DNA of 44,968 nucleotides, from contig DRFO01000029.1 of the NCBI GenBank assembly GCA_011050525.1, positions 1 through 44,968 on the forward strand. Direction: 5' to 3'. Below the pieces are notes generated by a model that was given only the letters and a program-made list of their open reading frames with translations, searched no databases and was not told the DNA's origin. Origin of the DNA: Halopseudomonas xinjiangensis. Lineage in GTDB: Bacteria > Pseudomonadota > Gammaproteobacteria > Pseudomonadales > Pseudomonadaceae. Below are positions 37,016 through 44,968 of the stretch, one piece after another (position 1 is the stretch's first letter; the number at the start of each line of letters is the position of its first letter). The position numbers were made by a program, and so were the translations under genes.

Positions 37016-38515
37016 ATGAACCTCCTTTACGACGAAAAACTGGACGGCCCCATGCCGGCAGTGGACAAGAATGCTCTGATCCAGGAGCTGAGCCGCACGG
37101 TGCCCGACCTGGAAGTGCTGCATCTGCGTGAGGACCTGCAACCCTTCGAATGCGACGGCCTGTCGGCCTATCGCATTTTGCCCATGCTGGTAGTGCTTCC
37201 GGAGACCATCGAGCAGGTCCAGGCCCTGATGAGAATCTGCCATGCGCGCAAGGTGCCCGTCGTGGCGCGCGGAGCGGGAACAGGCCTCTCCGGTGGCGCG
37301 CTGCCGCTGGAGCGGGGCGTGCTGCTGGTTCTGGCACGCCTGAACCGTATCCTCGAAATCAACCCGGAAGGTCGTTACGCCAGGGTTCAACCGGGCGTGC
37401 GCAATCTGGCCATTTCCGAAGCGGCGGCACCGCATCAGCTGTATTACGCGCCGGACCCCTCCTCGCAGATTGCCTGTTCGATCGGCGGCAACGTGGCGGA
37501 AAACGCGGGCGGGGTGCATTGCCTGAAATACGGACTGACCGTGCATAACCTGATGAAGATAGAAGTCATCACCATTGCTGGCGAGCGCATGACGCTGGGC
37601 TCCGATGCGCTGGATGCAGCGGGTTTTGATCTGCTCGCACTGTTTACCGGCTCCGAGGGCATGCTGGGTATTGTCGTGGAGGTCACGGTGAAACTGCTGC
37701 CTCGCCCGCAGGTAGCCAAGGTATTGATGGCCAGCTTCGATGATATCGGCAAGGCCGGTAAGGCAGTGGGTGACATCATCTCGGCGGGCATCATCCCCGG
37801 CGGGCTGGAAATGATGGACAACCTGGCCATCCGCGCCGCCGAGGATTTCATTCACGCCGGCTATCCGATAGATGCCGCGGCGATTCTGCTCTGTGAACTC
37901 GATGGCGTCGAAGCCGATGTGCATGATGAGTGCGAACGCGTGCGCAAAGTGCTGGAGCACTCGGGGGCCACGGCCATCAGCCTGGCGCAGAATGACGCTG
38001 AGCGTGCGCGTTTCTGGGCCGGTCGCAAGAATGCCTTCCCGGCGGTCGGGCGTATTTCTCCGGATTACTACTGCATGGACGGCACCATTCCGCGTCGCGA
38101 GCTGCCTGGCGTATTGCAGGGCATCGCCGATCTTTCTGCCGAATACGGCCTGCGCGTGGCCAACGTGTTCCATGCCGGCGACGGCAACATGCACCCGTTG
38201 ATCCTGTTTGATGCGAACAAGGAAGGCGAGCTGGAGCGCGCCGAGGCCATCGGCGGCAAGATTCTGGAGTTGTGCGTTGCGGTAGGTGGCTCGATTACCG
38301 GCGAGCATGGCGTCGGACGCGAAAAGATCAATCAGATGTGCTCGCAGTTCAATGATGACGAACTGGTTACCTTCCATGCCGTGAAGGCCGCCTTCGATCC
38401 GGATTGTCTGCTCAACCCAGGCAAGAACATTCCCACCCTGAATCGCTGCGCCGAGTTCGGCGCCATGCATATTCACAACGGCAAGCTGCCCTTCCCGGAA
38501 CTGGAGCGCTTTTGA
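37016..38515 (+). CDS. glcD: Glycolate oxidase FAD-linked subunit GlcD
   Basis: This is a 499-residue flavoprotein of the glycolate oxidase complex, which oxidises glycolate to glyoxylate at the membrane. The FAD-binding PCMH domain is seen as VPVVARGAGTGLSGGALPL and DPSSQIACSIGGNVAENAGG. The C-terminal FAD-oxidase domain ends with VFHAGDGNMHPL and TGEHGVGREK. AAGGAAAGG precedes the ATG. The stop overlaps the glcE start (TGATG). Confidence 0.96.
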   Translation: MNLLYDEKLDGPMPAVDKNALIQELSRTVPDLEVLHLREDLQPFECDGLSAYRILPMLVVLPETIEQVQALMRICHARKVPVVARGAGTGLSGGALPLERGVLLVLARLNRILEINPEGRYARVQPGVRNLAISEAAAPHQLYYAPDPSSQIACSIGGNVAENAGGVHCLKYGLTVHNLMKIEVITIAGERMTLGSDALDAAGFDLLALFTGSEGMLGIVVEVTVKLLPRPQVAKVLMASFDDIGKAGKAVGDIISAGIIPGGLEMMDNLAIRAAEDFIHAGYPIDAAAILLCELDGVEADVHDECERVRKVLEHSGATAISLAQNDAERARFWAGRKNAFPAVGRISPDYYCMDGTIPRRELPGVLQGIADLSAEYGLRVANVFHAGDGNMHPLILFDANKEGELERAEAIGGKILELCVAVGGSITGEHGVGREKINQMCSQFNDDELVTFHAVKAAFDPDCLLNPGKNIPTLNRCAEFGAMHIHNGKLPFPELERF

Positions 38516-39609
38516 TGTCAGCCAATCATGAACATGCCAGCCGTCCGGGAGAGCGAGCCGCCTCGGCGACTGAGCAGCTGATGCAGGAGCAGGTACTGGA
38601 CGCCCTGCAGAACAAGACGCCACTGGCCATCCGCGGTGGCAATAGCAAACTGTTTCTGGGCCGCCCTATTGAAGGCCAGACGCTGGATACCCGACAGCAC
38701 ACAGGGATCGTCACCTACGATCCCACTGAACTGGTGATAACCGCGCGTAGCGGCATGCCGTTGACGGAGTTGTTCGAGGCCCTGGATGAACGCGGTCAGA
38801 TGCTGCCCTGCGAGCCACCAGTGTTCGATGGCCAGGCCACCGTGGGCGGCATGATTGCTACCGGCCTGTCCGGCCCACGCCGCCCATGGGCCGGCTCGGT
38901 CCGCGACTTCGTACTCGGCACCCGCGTCATCACCGGGCACGGCAAGTTGCTGCGCTTTGGCGGTGAGGTCATGAAGAACGTAGCGGGCTATGACCTATCC
39001 CGCCTGATGGCTGGCAGTTATGGCCTGCTGGGCATAGTGACCGAAGTATCCATGAAGGTACTGCCCAAGCCGGTCTGCTCCCAGCATCTCAGCCTGGAGC
39101 TAACCGCCGAGAAAGCGCTGCTCAAGCTCGCCGAATGGGGCCAGCAGCCCATTCCCATCACTGCTGCCTGCTACATCGGTGGCCGGCTGAATTTGCGCTT
39201 GGAAGGAGGCATCGGTTCGGTTGGCTCCGCTGTGGATCGAATCGGTGGTGACTCGCTGGATGCCGGATTCTGGACTCAGCTGAACGAGCACCAGTTGGAC
39301 TTTTTCCGCGATCCACGCCCTCTGTGGCGTTTGTCTCTACCAAACAATACCGCGCTGCTGGATCTGCCCGGCGATGCGCTGCTGGACTGGGGCGGTTGCC
39401 AGCGCTGGCTGAAAACCGATGCAAAGGATACGGACATTCAGGCATTGGCCGTCCGCCATGGCGGTCATGCGACCTGTTATACCGCCGGGGTCACCGATAG
39501 TCCTTTCCAGCCGCTGTCACCGTTCCTGGAACACTATCACCGCCAGCTCAAAGCGCAGCTGGATCCGGCGGGAATCTTCAATCCCGGCCGTACTTACGCC
39601 GCGCTTTAA
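38515..39609 (+). CDS. glcE: Glycolate oxidase FAD-binding subunit GlcE
   Basis: This is a 364-residue protein related to GlcD but shorter. The FAD-binding segment is seen in TPLAIRGGNSKLFLG, PTELVITARSGMPLTEL and TVGGMIATGLSGPRRPWAGS. Start 38515 overlaps the glcD stop (TGATG); a longer frame would overlap glcD. It forms the oxidase complex with GlcD and GlcF. Confidence 0.94.
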   Translation: MSANHEHASRPGERAASATEQLMQEQVLDALQNKTPLAIRGGNSKLFLGRPIEGQTLDTRQHTGIVTYDPTELVITARSGMPLTELFEALDERGQMLPCEPPVFDGQATVGGMIATGLSGPRRPWAGSVRDFVLGTRVITGHGKLLRFGGEVMKNVAGYDLSRLMAGSYGLLGIVTEVSMKVLPKPVCSQHLSLELTAEKALLKLAEWGQQPIPITAACYIGGRLNLRLEGGIGSVGSAVDRIGGDSLDAGFWTQLNEHQLDFFRDPRPLWRLSLPNNTALLDLPGDALLDWGGCQRWLKTDAKDTDIQALAVRHGGHATCYTAGVTDSPFQPLSPFLEHYHRQLKAQLDPAGIFNPGRTYAAL

Positions 39610-39626
39610 GGCAGGAGACAGAATTA

Positions 39627-40844
39627 ATGCAAACCAATCTATCCGAACAGGCTCGCAAGCTTCCCCGCGCGGAAGAAGCAGAAAGCATTCTGCGCTCCTG
39701 CGTGCACTGCGGCTTCTGCAATGCCACCTGCCCCACCTATCAGCTTCTGGGTGATGAGCGGGACGGGCCACGCGGCCGCATCTATCTGATCAAGGCCTTC
39801 CTCGAAGGTGAAGCCACCAGCCGCGAGACCCAGATTCACCTGGACCGCTGCCTGAGCTGTCGTAATTGCGAGACGACCTGCCCCTCCGGCGTGGAATACC
39901 ACACGCTGCTGGATATAGGCCGTGAGGCAATGGATGCCGAAATCGAACGCCCCATGCAGGAACGCATGCTGCGGTCGGCGTTGCGTACCGTAGTGCCGAA
40001 CACCAGCGCCTTCTCGTTCCTGTTCAAGGCCGGGCAAACATTCCGCCCGCTGCTGCCATCATCCTTGAAGGACAAGATCCCGGCCCAGGTTGTACGTGCC
40101 AAAACACGCCCCCAGGCACAGCACAGCCGTACCGCGCTGATTCTGGAAGGCTGCGTGCAGGCCAGCATGTCTCCCAACACCAACGCGGCTACCGCGCGGG
40201 TTCTTGATCGTCTGGGTATTTCCCTCACGCCTATCTCCGAAGCCGGCTGCTGCGGTGCGGTCGACTACCACCTTGATGCGCAGGAAGCGGGGCTGGACCG
40301 CGCACGGCGGAACATTGACGCCTGGTTGCCCTCTATTGAACGAGGCGCTGAAGCGATCATACAAACCGCCAGCGGGTGTGGTGCCTTTGTGAAGGAGTAC
40401 GGTCACTTGCTACGCCATGACCCGGCCTATGCCGAAAAAGCCCGGCGGGTCAGTGCCCTTGCACTGGATCTGGTAGAGGTGCTGGAGAAGGAAGACCTGC
40501 AAGCCCTTGAGGTAAAAACGGCCGAGCGACTGGCGTTTCATTGCCCGTGCACGCTCCAGCATGCCCAGAAACTCGGTGGTCGGGTGGAGCCTTTGCTGAA
40601 GAAGCTCGGCTTTCATCTTACGCCAGTGGCCGATGGGCACCTGTGTTGCGGCTCAGCAGGCACCTATTCCATTACCCAGCCAGCGCTGGCCAAGGAGTTG
40701 CGCGATAACCGCCTGAACGCCCTCGAGGCCGGCAAGCCGGACACCATCGTCACCGCCAATATCGGCTGCCAGACCCACCTGGGCTCGGCAGGCAGAACCC
40801 CGGTACGCCACTGGATCGAAGTGGTTGAAGACGCCCTTAACTGA
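39627..40844 (+). CDS. glcF: Glycolate oxidase iron-sulfur subunit GlcF
   Basis: This is a 405-residue protein with two [4Fe-4S] motifs: C25, C28, C31, C35 (CVHCGFCNATCP) and C75, C78, C81, C85 (CLSCRNCETTCP). Two CCG domains follow, with EAGCCGAVD and HLCCGSAG. It carries electrons from the flavin subunits to the quinone pool. It follows glcE after 17 nt and precedes glcG after 15 nt. Confidence 0.96.
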   Translation: MQTNLSEQARKLPRAEEAESILRSCVHCGFCNATCPTYQLLGDERDGPRGRIYLIKAFLEGEATSRETQIHLDRCLSCRNCETTCPSGVEYHTLLDIGREAMDAEIERPMQERMLRSALRTVVPNTSAFSFLFKAGQTFRPLLPSSLKDKIPAQVVRAKTRPQAQHSRTALILEGCVQASMSPNTNAATARVLDRLGISLTPISEAGCCGAVDYHLDAQEAGLDRARRNIDAWLPSIERGAEAIIQTASGCGAFVKEYGHLLRHDPAYAEKARRVSALALDLVEVLEKEDLQALEVKTAERLAFHCPCTLQHAQKLGGRVEPLLKKLGFHLTPVADGHLCCGSAGTYSITQPALAKELRDNRLNALEAGKPDTIVTANIGCQTHLGSAGRTPVRHWIEVVEDALN

Positions 40845-40859
40845 TTCCCAGGAGTAACC

Positions 40860-41261
40860 ATGTTGAGCAAACCCGTACTGACTCTCGAAGAAGCCAATAG
40901 CATGATCAACGCGGCCTTCGCTGAAGCTGAAAAGAACGCCTGGAAAGTCACCGTAGCGGTAGTCGACGATGGTGGTCATCTGCTCGCCCTGCAGCGGATG
41001 GATGGCTGCGCACCAGTGGCTTCCTACATCGCCCCGCAAAAAGCCCGCAGCGCAGCTCTCGGCCGCCGCGAGACCAGCGAATTCGAAGCCATGATCAATG
41101 GCGGGCGCACGGCCTTTTTGTCAGCTCCCGAGATCACCGGTCTGCTCGAAGGCGGCGTGCCATTGAAGGTTGAAGGCCAGGTGGTTGCTGCAATTGGCGT
41201 TTCCGGGGTGAAACCGGATCAGGACGCGCAGGTGGCCAAGGCCGGCATTGCCGCTCTCTAA
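40860..41261 (+). CDS. glcG: GlcG/HbpS-family protein
   Basis: This is a 133-residue single-domain protein of the GlcG (DUF336) family. Motifs are [18 protein letters not shown] near the start, [18 protein letters not shown] and [19 protein letters not shown]. Some relatives (HbpS) bind heme; the job of GlcG in glycolate use is not settled. AGGAG precedes the ATG. Confidence 0.93.
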   Translation: MLSKPVLTLEEANSMINAAFAEAEKNAWKVTVAVVDDGGHLLALQRMDGCAPVASYIAPQKARSAALGRRETSEFEAMINGGRTAFLSAPEITGLLEGGVPLKVEGQVVAAIGVSGVKPDQDAQVAKAGIAAL

Positions 41262-41284
41262 ACCAATCTGAAAGGTACCCTGTT

Positions 41285-43459
41285 ATGACTCAACGTATTG
41301 AAAGTGACGGCCTGCAAATCGATGCGGCCCTGCATAGCTTTATCGAACAAGCCGCTTTGCCAGGAACCGGTCTCGACGCCGCTGCCTTCTGGCAGGGTTT
41401 CAGCCAGTTGGTGCATGAACTGGCGCCGAAGAATCGCGCCCTGCTGGCCGAACGTGACCGACTGCAAACCGAACTCGATCAATGGCACGCAGCCAACCCT
41501 GGCCCGATCAAGGACATGCCGGCGTACCGCTCCTTTCTGGAGTCCATCGGTTATCTCAAACCGGTACCGGCCGACTTCAAAATCAGCACCGCGGGAACCG
41601 ATACAGAGCTGACCCAGCAGGCTGGGCCACAGCTGGTCGTCCCGGTGATGAACGGGCGATACGCCCTGAATGCCGCGAATGCGCGCTGGGGCAGTTTGTA
41701 CGATGCCCTTTACGGCACCGATGCGGTATCGGACAGCGACGGCGCCGAGCGCGGCCCTGGTTATAACCCGGTACGGGGCGACAAGGTCATCGCCTTTGCG
41801 CGCGACTTCCTGAATCAGACAATCCCGTTGCAGGCAGGCGATCACACCCAGGCGCAGGCCTACACCGTCAACGACGGGCAGTTGCAGGTGATGTTGCAGT
41901 CCGGTGACACGACAGGATTGCAGAACCCCGAGCTGTTCCGCGGTTACCAGGGCAATCCGCAAAGCCCCGAGGCGTTGCTGTTCGCGCACAACGGTCTGCA
42001 TTTCGAAATCCAGATCGACCCCACCCACTCCATCGGCCAGACCGATGCAGCCGGCGTGAAAGACGTGCTGATGGAAGCAGCGGTGTCCACCATCATGGAC
42101 TGCGAAGATTCCATCGCCGCCGTCGACGCGCAGGACAAGGTTGTGGTCTACAGCAACTGGCTCGGCCTGATGAAGGGCGATCTGCAGGAGCAGATGGAGA
42201 AAGGCGGCAGAGCCATCACCCGCAAGCTCAATCCTGATCGCAATTACACTACGCCCAACGGCGGCGAACTGACGCTGCACGGCCGCTCGCTGCTGTTCAT
42301 CCGCAACGTCGGGCACCTGATGACCAATCCGGCCATCCTCCTGCAAGACGGCAGCGAGATCCCTGAAGGCATTCTCGACGCGGTATGCACCAGCCTGGTC
42401 GCCATGCATGACCTGCAGCGCAAGGGCAATTCGCGCACCGGCAGCGTTTATATAGTCAAACCCAAAATGCACGGCCCGGATGAAGTGGCCTTCGCCAGCG
42501 AACTCTTTGGTCGTGTTGAACAATTGCTGGGCTTGCCGCAGAACACCGTAAAAATGGGCATCATGGATGAAGAACGTCGCACGTCCGTGAATCTCCAGGC
42601 CTGCATCGCCGCAGCCAGCGCGCGCGTGGCCTTTATCAACACCGGTTTTCTTGACCGCACCGGCGATGAAATGCACACAGTGATGCAGGGCGGTCCGGTT
42701 CTGCGCAAAGGCGACATGAAGAGCACCGACTGGATCCAGTCCTACGAGCGCAACAATGTTCTCGTCGGCCTGGCCTGCGGCCTGCGCGGCAAGGCACAGA
42801 TCGGCAAGGGCATGTGGGCCATGCCGGATCTGATGGCCGCCATGCTGGAACAGAAGGTCGGCCATCCCAAGGCTGGAGCGAACACCGCCTGGGTCCCCTC
42901 GCCCACCGCAGCGGTATTGCATGCGCTGCACTACCATCAAATAAGCGTGCAAGACGTGCAGCAGGAGCTGGAAAAGATCTCCCTCGCGGATGAGCGTGAT
43001 ACGTTGTTGAACGGCCTGTTGACGGCGCCCCTGGTGGCAAACGCCAACTGGAGCGACAGCGAGAAGCAGCAGGAACTGGACAACAATGCCCAGGGTATTC
43101 TCGGCTACGTCGTACGCTGGGTGAACCAGGGCATCGGCTGCTCCAAGGTGCCAGACATCAACAACGTCGGCCTGATGGAAGACCGCGCCACGCTACGGAT
43201 TTCCAGCCAGCATATGGCCAACTGGCTGCATCACGGCGTCGTCAGCGAAGCTCAGGTAATGGAAACCTTCCGCCGCATGGCCCAGATCGTCGATCAGCAA
43301 AATGCGGGAGATTCGGAATACAGCCCGATGGCCACGGATTTCGAATCGTCAGTCGCCTTTCAGGCTGCATTGGATCTGGTGTTCAAAGGACTGGAACAGC
43401 CAAGTGGTTACACCGAGCCATTGCTGCATCATTGGCGGCAGGTAGCCAAGGCTAGGTAA
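41285..43459 (+). CDS. glcB: Malate synthase G
   Basis: This is a 724-residue enzyme that condenses glyoxylate with acetyl-CoA to malate, so glyoxylate from GlcDEF enters the central pathways. Motifs include [16 protein letters not shown], the [18 protein letters not shown] region, [16 protein letters not shown] and [15 protein letters not shown]. Length is standard for type G. AAAGG precedes the ATG. A hairpin follows the stop. Confidence 0.97.
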   Translation: MTQRIESDGLQIDAALHSFIEQAALPGTGLDAAAFWQGFSQLVHELAPKNRALLAERDRLQTELDQWHAANPGPIKDMPAYRSFLESIGYLKPVPADFKISTAGTDTELTQQAGPQLVVPVMNGRYALNAANARWGSLYDALYGTDAVSDSDGAERGPGYNPVRGDKVIAFARDFLNQTIPLQAGDHTQAQAYTVNDGQLQVMLQSGDTTGLQNPELFRGYQGNPQSPEALLFAHNGLHFEIQIDPTHSIGQTDAAGVKDVLMEAAVSTIMDCEDSIAAVDAQDKVVVYSNWLGLMKGDLQEQMEKGGRAITRKLNPDRNYTTPNGGELTLHGRSLLFIRNVGHLMTNPAILLQDGSEIPEGILDAVCTSLVAMHDLQRKGNSRTGSVYIVKPKMHGPDEVAFASELFGRVEQLLGLPQNTVKMGIMDEERRTSVNLQACIAAASARVAFINTGFLDRTGDEMHTVMQGGPVLRKGDMKSTDWIQSYERNNVLVGLACGLRGKAQIGKGMWAMPDLMAAMLEQKVGHPKAGANTAWVPSPTAAVLHALHYHQISVQDVQQELEKISLADERDTLLNGLLTAPLVANANWSDSEKQQELDNNAQGILGYVVRWVNQGIGCSKVPDINNVGLMEDRATLRISSQHMANWLHHGVVSEAQVMETFRRMAQIVDQQNAGDSEYSPMATDFESSVAFQAALDLVFKGLEQPSGYTEPLLHHWRQVAKAR

Positions 43460-43477
43460 GCACGCCGATTAGCGGTT

Positions 43478-43512
43478 GGCGCTCTCTCTCTCTTCTAATG
43501 GGAGGGAGCGCC
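43478..43512 (+). terminator. Terminator-like hairpin after glcB
   Basis: GGCGCTCTCTCTC (43478-43490) can pair over 13 positions, two of them G-T, with GGGAGGGAGCGCC (43500-43512). The following bases are ctcttcc, so the T tract is poor. It may end the operon or protect the mRNA 3' end. Confidence 0.5.
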
Positions 43513-43669
43513 CTCTTCCGGCCTTGGACACAGCCATCAGCTGCCCCTGCTCGCAGCAAAACTCTTTGGACAATTCACGCTTTAGTGGATTACTCTCGAA
43601 TCAAGCAAAGGAATGCCAGTTTTATCCCGCCTCCAAGCAAGGACAGCCTGCACTCCTTTCCCAATACTT
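43513..43669. other. Stretch with no recognised gene between the glc operon and the integrase remnant
   Basis: Only short frames occur here and none resembles a protein. This would be the place where the missing C-terminal part of the integrase once stood, so it may be a deletion scar. Confidence 0.4.
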
Positions 43670-43917
43670 TTAACGCGTTTTTGCCGACTTGTCCGTCCAG
43701 AGGATAGGGCGGTAGCGTGCCTGCACAATGGTCAGCCAAGTAAGGAAGACGTTCACTTCAGGCGGTCCAGGCTCCAACGGATGCCGCATCTGGTGAAACG
43801 GATGAAATAGCGAATCCAGTACCAATAGCTTTTTTCGGTACAGATGCTGTAATGATTCAGCCGCATGACAGCGCGAAACTGCTCGCGCAAACACGGTTTG
43901 GGAGATGGGCAGTCCAT
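43670..43917 (-). pseudogene. intI: Truncated, frameshifted integron integrase (IntI) remnant
   Basis: On the minus strand ATG 43917 (GGAG 5 nt upstream) reads CLREQFRAVMRLNHYS, then ICTEKSYWYWIRYFIRF. After a one-base shift it goes on HQMRHPLEPGPPEVNVFLTWL. This is the N-terminal core-binding domain of integron integrases: the HYS-x-x-TE, WIRxFIRFH-x-x-RHP and EVxxFLxxL spacing fits IntI1 and Pseudomonas chromosomal IntI. One base is missing near 43800, and similarity stops near 43733. The catalytic Arg-His-Arg-Tyr domain is absent, so it is a pseudogene. It points away from the cassette-like gene, as intI does in integrons. Confidence 0.78.
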
Positions 43918-43930
43918 GCTAACTCCGAAG

Positions 43931-43946
43931 ATGGTTATTTACACAG
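43931..43946 (-). promoter_or_regulatory. Degenerate LexA-like box upstream of the integrase remnant
   Basis: On the minus strand CTGTGTAAATAACCAT matches CTGT-N8-ACAG in the left half only. SOS control of intI through LexA is known in many integrons. The right half is lost, so this is a weak call supported mainly by its position 14 nt before the remnant's ATG. Confidence 0.25.
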
Positions 43947-44137
43947 TATCGATAAGTTCATGAAGATTCGAAGTCAAGCGAGTACGGCGAGGATTTTGTG
44001 CGATCAACCTAGACTGATGCTTTTAAAGCGAAATTTTCGCAACTCCTTTGGCCGGTCACCGGAGCCATATCGAACCAACCGTTATGCATTAGCACCGCAT
44101 GCGGCCTAATTACTGTTAGCTTACTTAAGGAAGAGTA
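43947..44137. other. Spacer between the integrase remnant and the cassette-like gene
   Basis: In an integron this interval would hold attI and the start of the first cassette. A core-like GTTATGC occurs at 44081-44087, 50 nt before the ATG. No folded attC site could be recognised. The ATG is preceded by AAGGAAGAG. Confidence 0.35.
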
Positions 44138-44827
44138 ATGTATCCGCCAGCATATCCACACGATCAAATACAAAATTTATACCCTGGCGTTTTTCTGCTG
44201 CATGGCAGCATTAAGATGGGCCCCGGTATGAGAATGAACAGAAACATGATCATTCTACAAAGCGGCCCAGAATTAACACTAATTAATCCGGTTCGCATGA
44301 ACGAGGAAGGCCTTGCAGCTTTAGATCTACTTGGCAAGGTGAGCAAAATAATCAGACTGGGAGACTTCCACGGTATTGACGATGAATTTTACCTAGATAG
44401 ATACCAGTGCGAGTTCTGGGCTCAGCAAGGCCAGGAAACATACAAATCACCAAGCCCAACAAAAAATATCAATTCAAGCACTACTGGGCCCATCAGCAAT
44501 TCCGAATTTTTCATTTTTGAAACTGCCATTTTTCCAGAGGCAGCGCTTCTCATTAAAGAGCACAAGTTATTAATAACTACCGACAGCATTCAATATCACT
44601 CTGATTGGAGCTATTTCTCGTGGTTTACAAAATTTTCCTTTAAGTTACTAGACTTCAAAACAGGCCTAAACATCGGGGGGCCTTGGTTGAAACGCGTAAC
44701 GCCAAAAGGTGAAACGCTCAAAAAAGATTTTGAGGCTCTTTTAGTCCTCGACTTTGACGCTATTATTGCTGCACATGGCGAAATCACTAAAAATGGCGCC
44801 AAAGAACTACTCAAAACCGAAATGTGA
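44138..44827 (+). CDS. Metallo-beta-lactamase-fold-like protein, cassette-like, 3' end cut by an IS
   Basis: This is a 229-residue protein without signal peptide. Its pattern recalls MBL-fold proteins of the DUF4336 kind: NRNMIILQSGPELTLINPV, then KIIRLGDFHGIDDEFYLDRY, LLITTDSIQYH and a late AAHGEITKNGAKELL. The usual HxHxDH zinc motif is not present, so hydrolase activity is doubtful. Base composition is clearly AT-richer than the glc operon, and codon use differs, suggesting transfer. It is divergent from the intI remnant like a gene cassette. Its TGA is the first three bases of the IS terminal repeat, so the native C-terminus has probably been lost. Confidence 0.65.
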   Translation: MYPPAYPHDQIQNLYPGVFLLHGSIKMGPGMRMNRNMIILQSGPELTLINPVRMNEEGLAALDLLGKVSKIIRLGDFHGIDDEFYLDRYQCEFWAQQGQETYKSPSPTKNINSSTTGPISNSEFFIFETAIFPEAALLIKEHKLLITTDSIQYHSDWSYFSWFTKFSFKLLDFKTGLNIGGPWLKRVTPKGETLKKDFEALLVLDFDAIIAAHGEITKNGAKELLKTEM

Positions 44828-44968
44828 ATCACACCGGGTTTTATGGAGGCCATTTCATTTAAGTCAGGCCGCCATGACCTGACCGGTGTGTTGCTGGTAG
44901 AAGTTTGCCTCAGCTTCTGCCGGCGGTATATACCCGATCGAACCCAGTAGGCGCTGGTGGTTGAACCA
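44825..44968 (-). mobile_element. IS3-family element, right end only
   Basis: The terminus TGAATCACACCGGGTTTTAT at 44825 looks like the TGAacc..CCGGGttt terminal repeat of IS3-family elements. The transposase C-terminus reads toward it from the window edge and stops 37 nt inside. The element continues beyond 44968. Confidence 0.75.
44864..44968 (-). CDS. IS3-family transposase OrfB, C-terminal fragment (partial)
   Basis: Minus-strand codons from the window edge read WFNHQRLLGSIGYIPPAEAE, then ANFYQQHTGQVMAA and stop. This is the conserved C-terminal end of IS3-group OrfB transposases (integrase-core DDE recombinases): the WFNHxRLLxxIGxIPPAEAE pattern. The gene's start and catalytic residues lie outside the window, so intactness cannot be judged. 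Confidence 0.85.
   Translation of the reverse strand, partial: WFNHQRLLGSIGYIPPAEAEANFYQQHTGQVMAA

Noticed and set aside
36995..38623. 542-residue minus-strand frame opposite glcD
   Set aside because: Antisense shadow of the GC-rich glcD gene.
41258..42952. 564-residue minus-strand frame opposite glcB
   Set aside because: Antisense shadow of malate synthase G; low-complexity His/Gln-rich composition.

Overview
The window reads as chromosomal DNA of a Pseudomonas-group gammaproteobacterium. The best markers are an MvaT-type H-NS protein, a Pseudomonas-style Entner-Doudoroff gene set, GlcC/GlcDEFGB glycolate oxidation, modABC with moaCDE/moaA, and AhpC/AhpF. A genus such as Halopseudomonas, Stutzerimonas or Pseudomonas is an inference from gene content, not from a marker-gene comparison.

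Layout. Positions 1-540 are a repeat island: a 134-bp direct repeat built of 25-bp units, an inverted pair of the widespread 'cgaaggcggg' intergenic repeat, and a decayed short tandem array. 919-4945 is a four-gene envelope cluster (DUF4331 protein, small lipoprotein, TPR protein, HupE/UreJ-like membrane protein with an EF-hand). 5229-9347 holds a chemoreceptor and a CBS-PAS-GGDEF-EAL protein. 9527-13587 holds small, poorly characterised membrane and periplasmic genes (DUF6152, DUF6644-like, histidine phosphatase, ZIP-like, GFA, CopD-like). 13737-18719 is the molybdenum locus: modABC facing a moaC-moaD-moaE-moaA set on the other strand. 18904-21327 is an OxyR-type operator, ahpC, a terminator, ahpF and a shared bidirectional terminator. 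21337-29110 mixes a second chemoreceptor with a FliA-type promoter, a CBS protein, purU, mvaT, sbcB, a PilZ protein, a DUF4124 protein, a lipoprotein and a tandem universal stress protein. 29107-33893 is central carbon metabolism: edd-pgl-eda on the minus strand, divergent from pykA. 34010-43459 is a complete glycolate system: permease, GlcC, and glcDEFGB ending in malate synthase G. Four GlcC-type operators lie in two pairs, with about ten helical turns between the sites of each pair.

The last 1.5 kb changes character. On the minus strand lies the N-terminal end of an integron integrase (IntI family), frameshifted and truncated. Divergent from it is an AT-richer gene with a metallo-beta-lactamase-fold look, placed and oriented like an integron gene cassette. 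That gene ends exactly at the terminal inverted repeat of an IS3-family element, whose transposase C-terminus runs off the window. I read this as a decayed chromosomal integron hit by an IS. It is the most interesting part of the window.

Working together: the glycolate operon feeds glyoxylate into malate through GlcB; edd/pgl/eda and pykA form the lower Entner-Doudoroff route to pyruvate; mod and moa genes supply molybdate and molybdopterin; ahpCF removes peroxides under probable OxyR control. Functional calls rest on motif recognition by eye; no database search was run.
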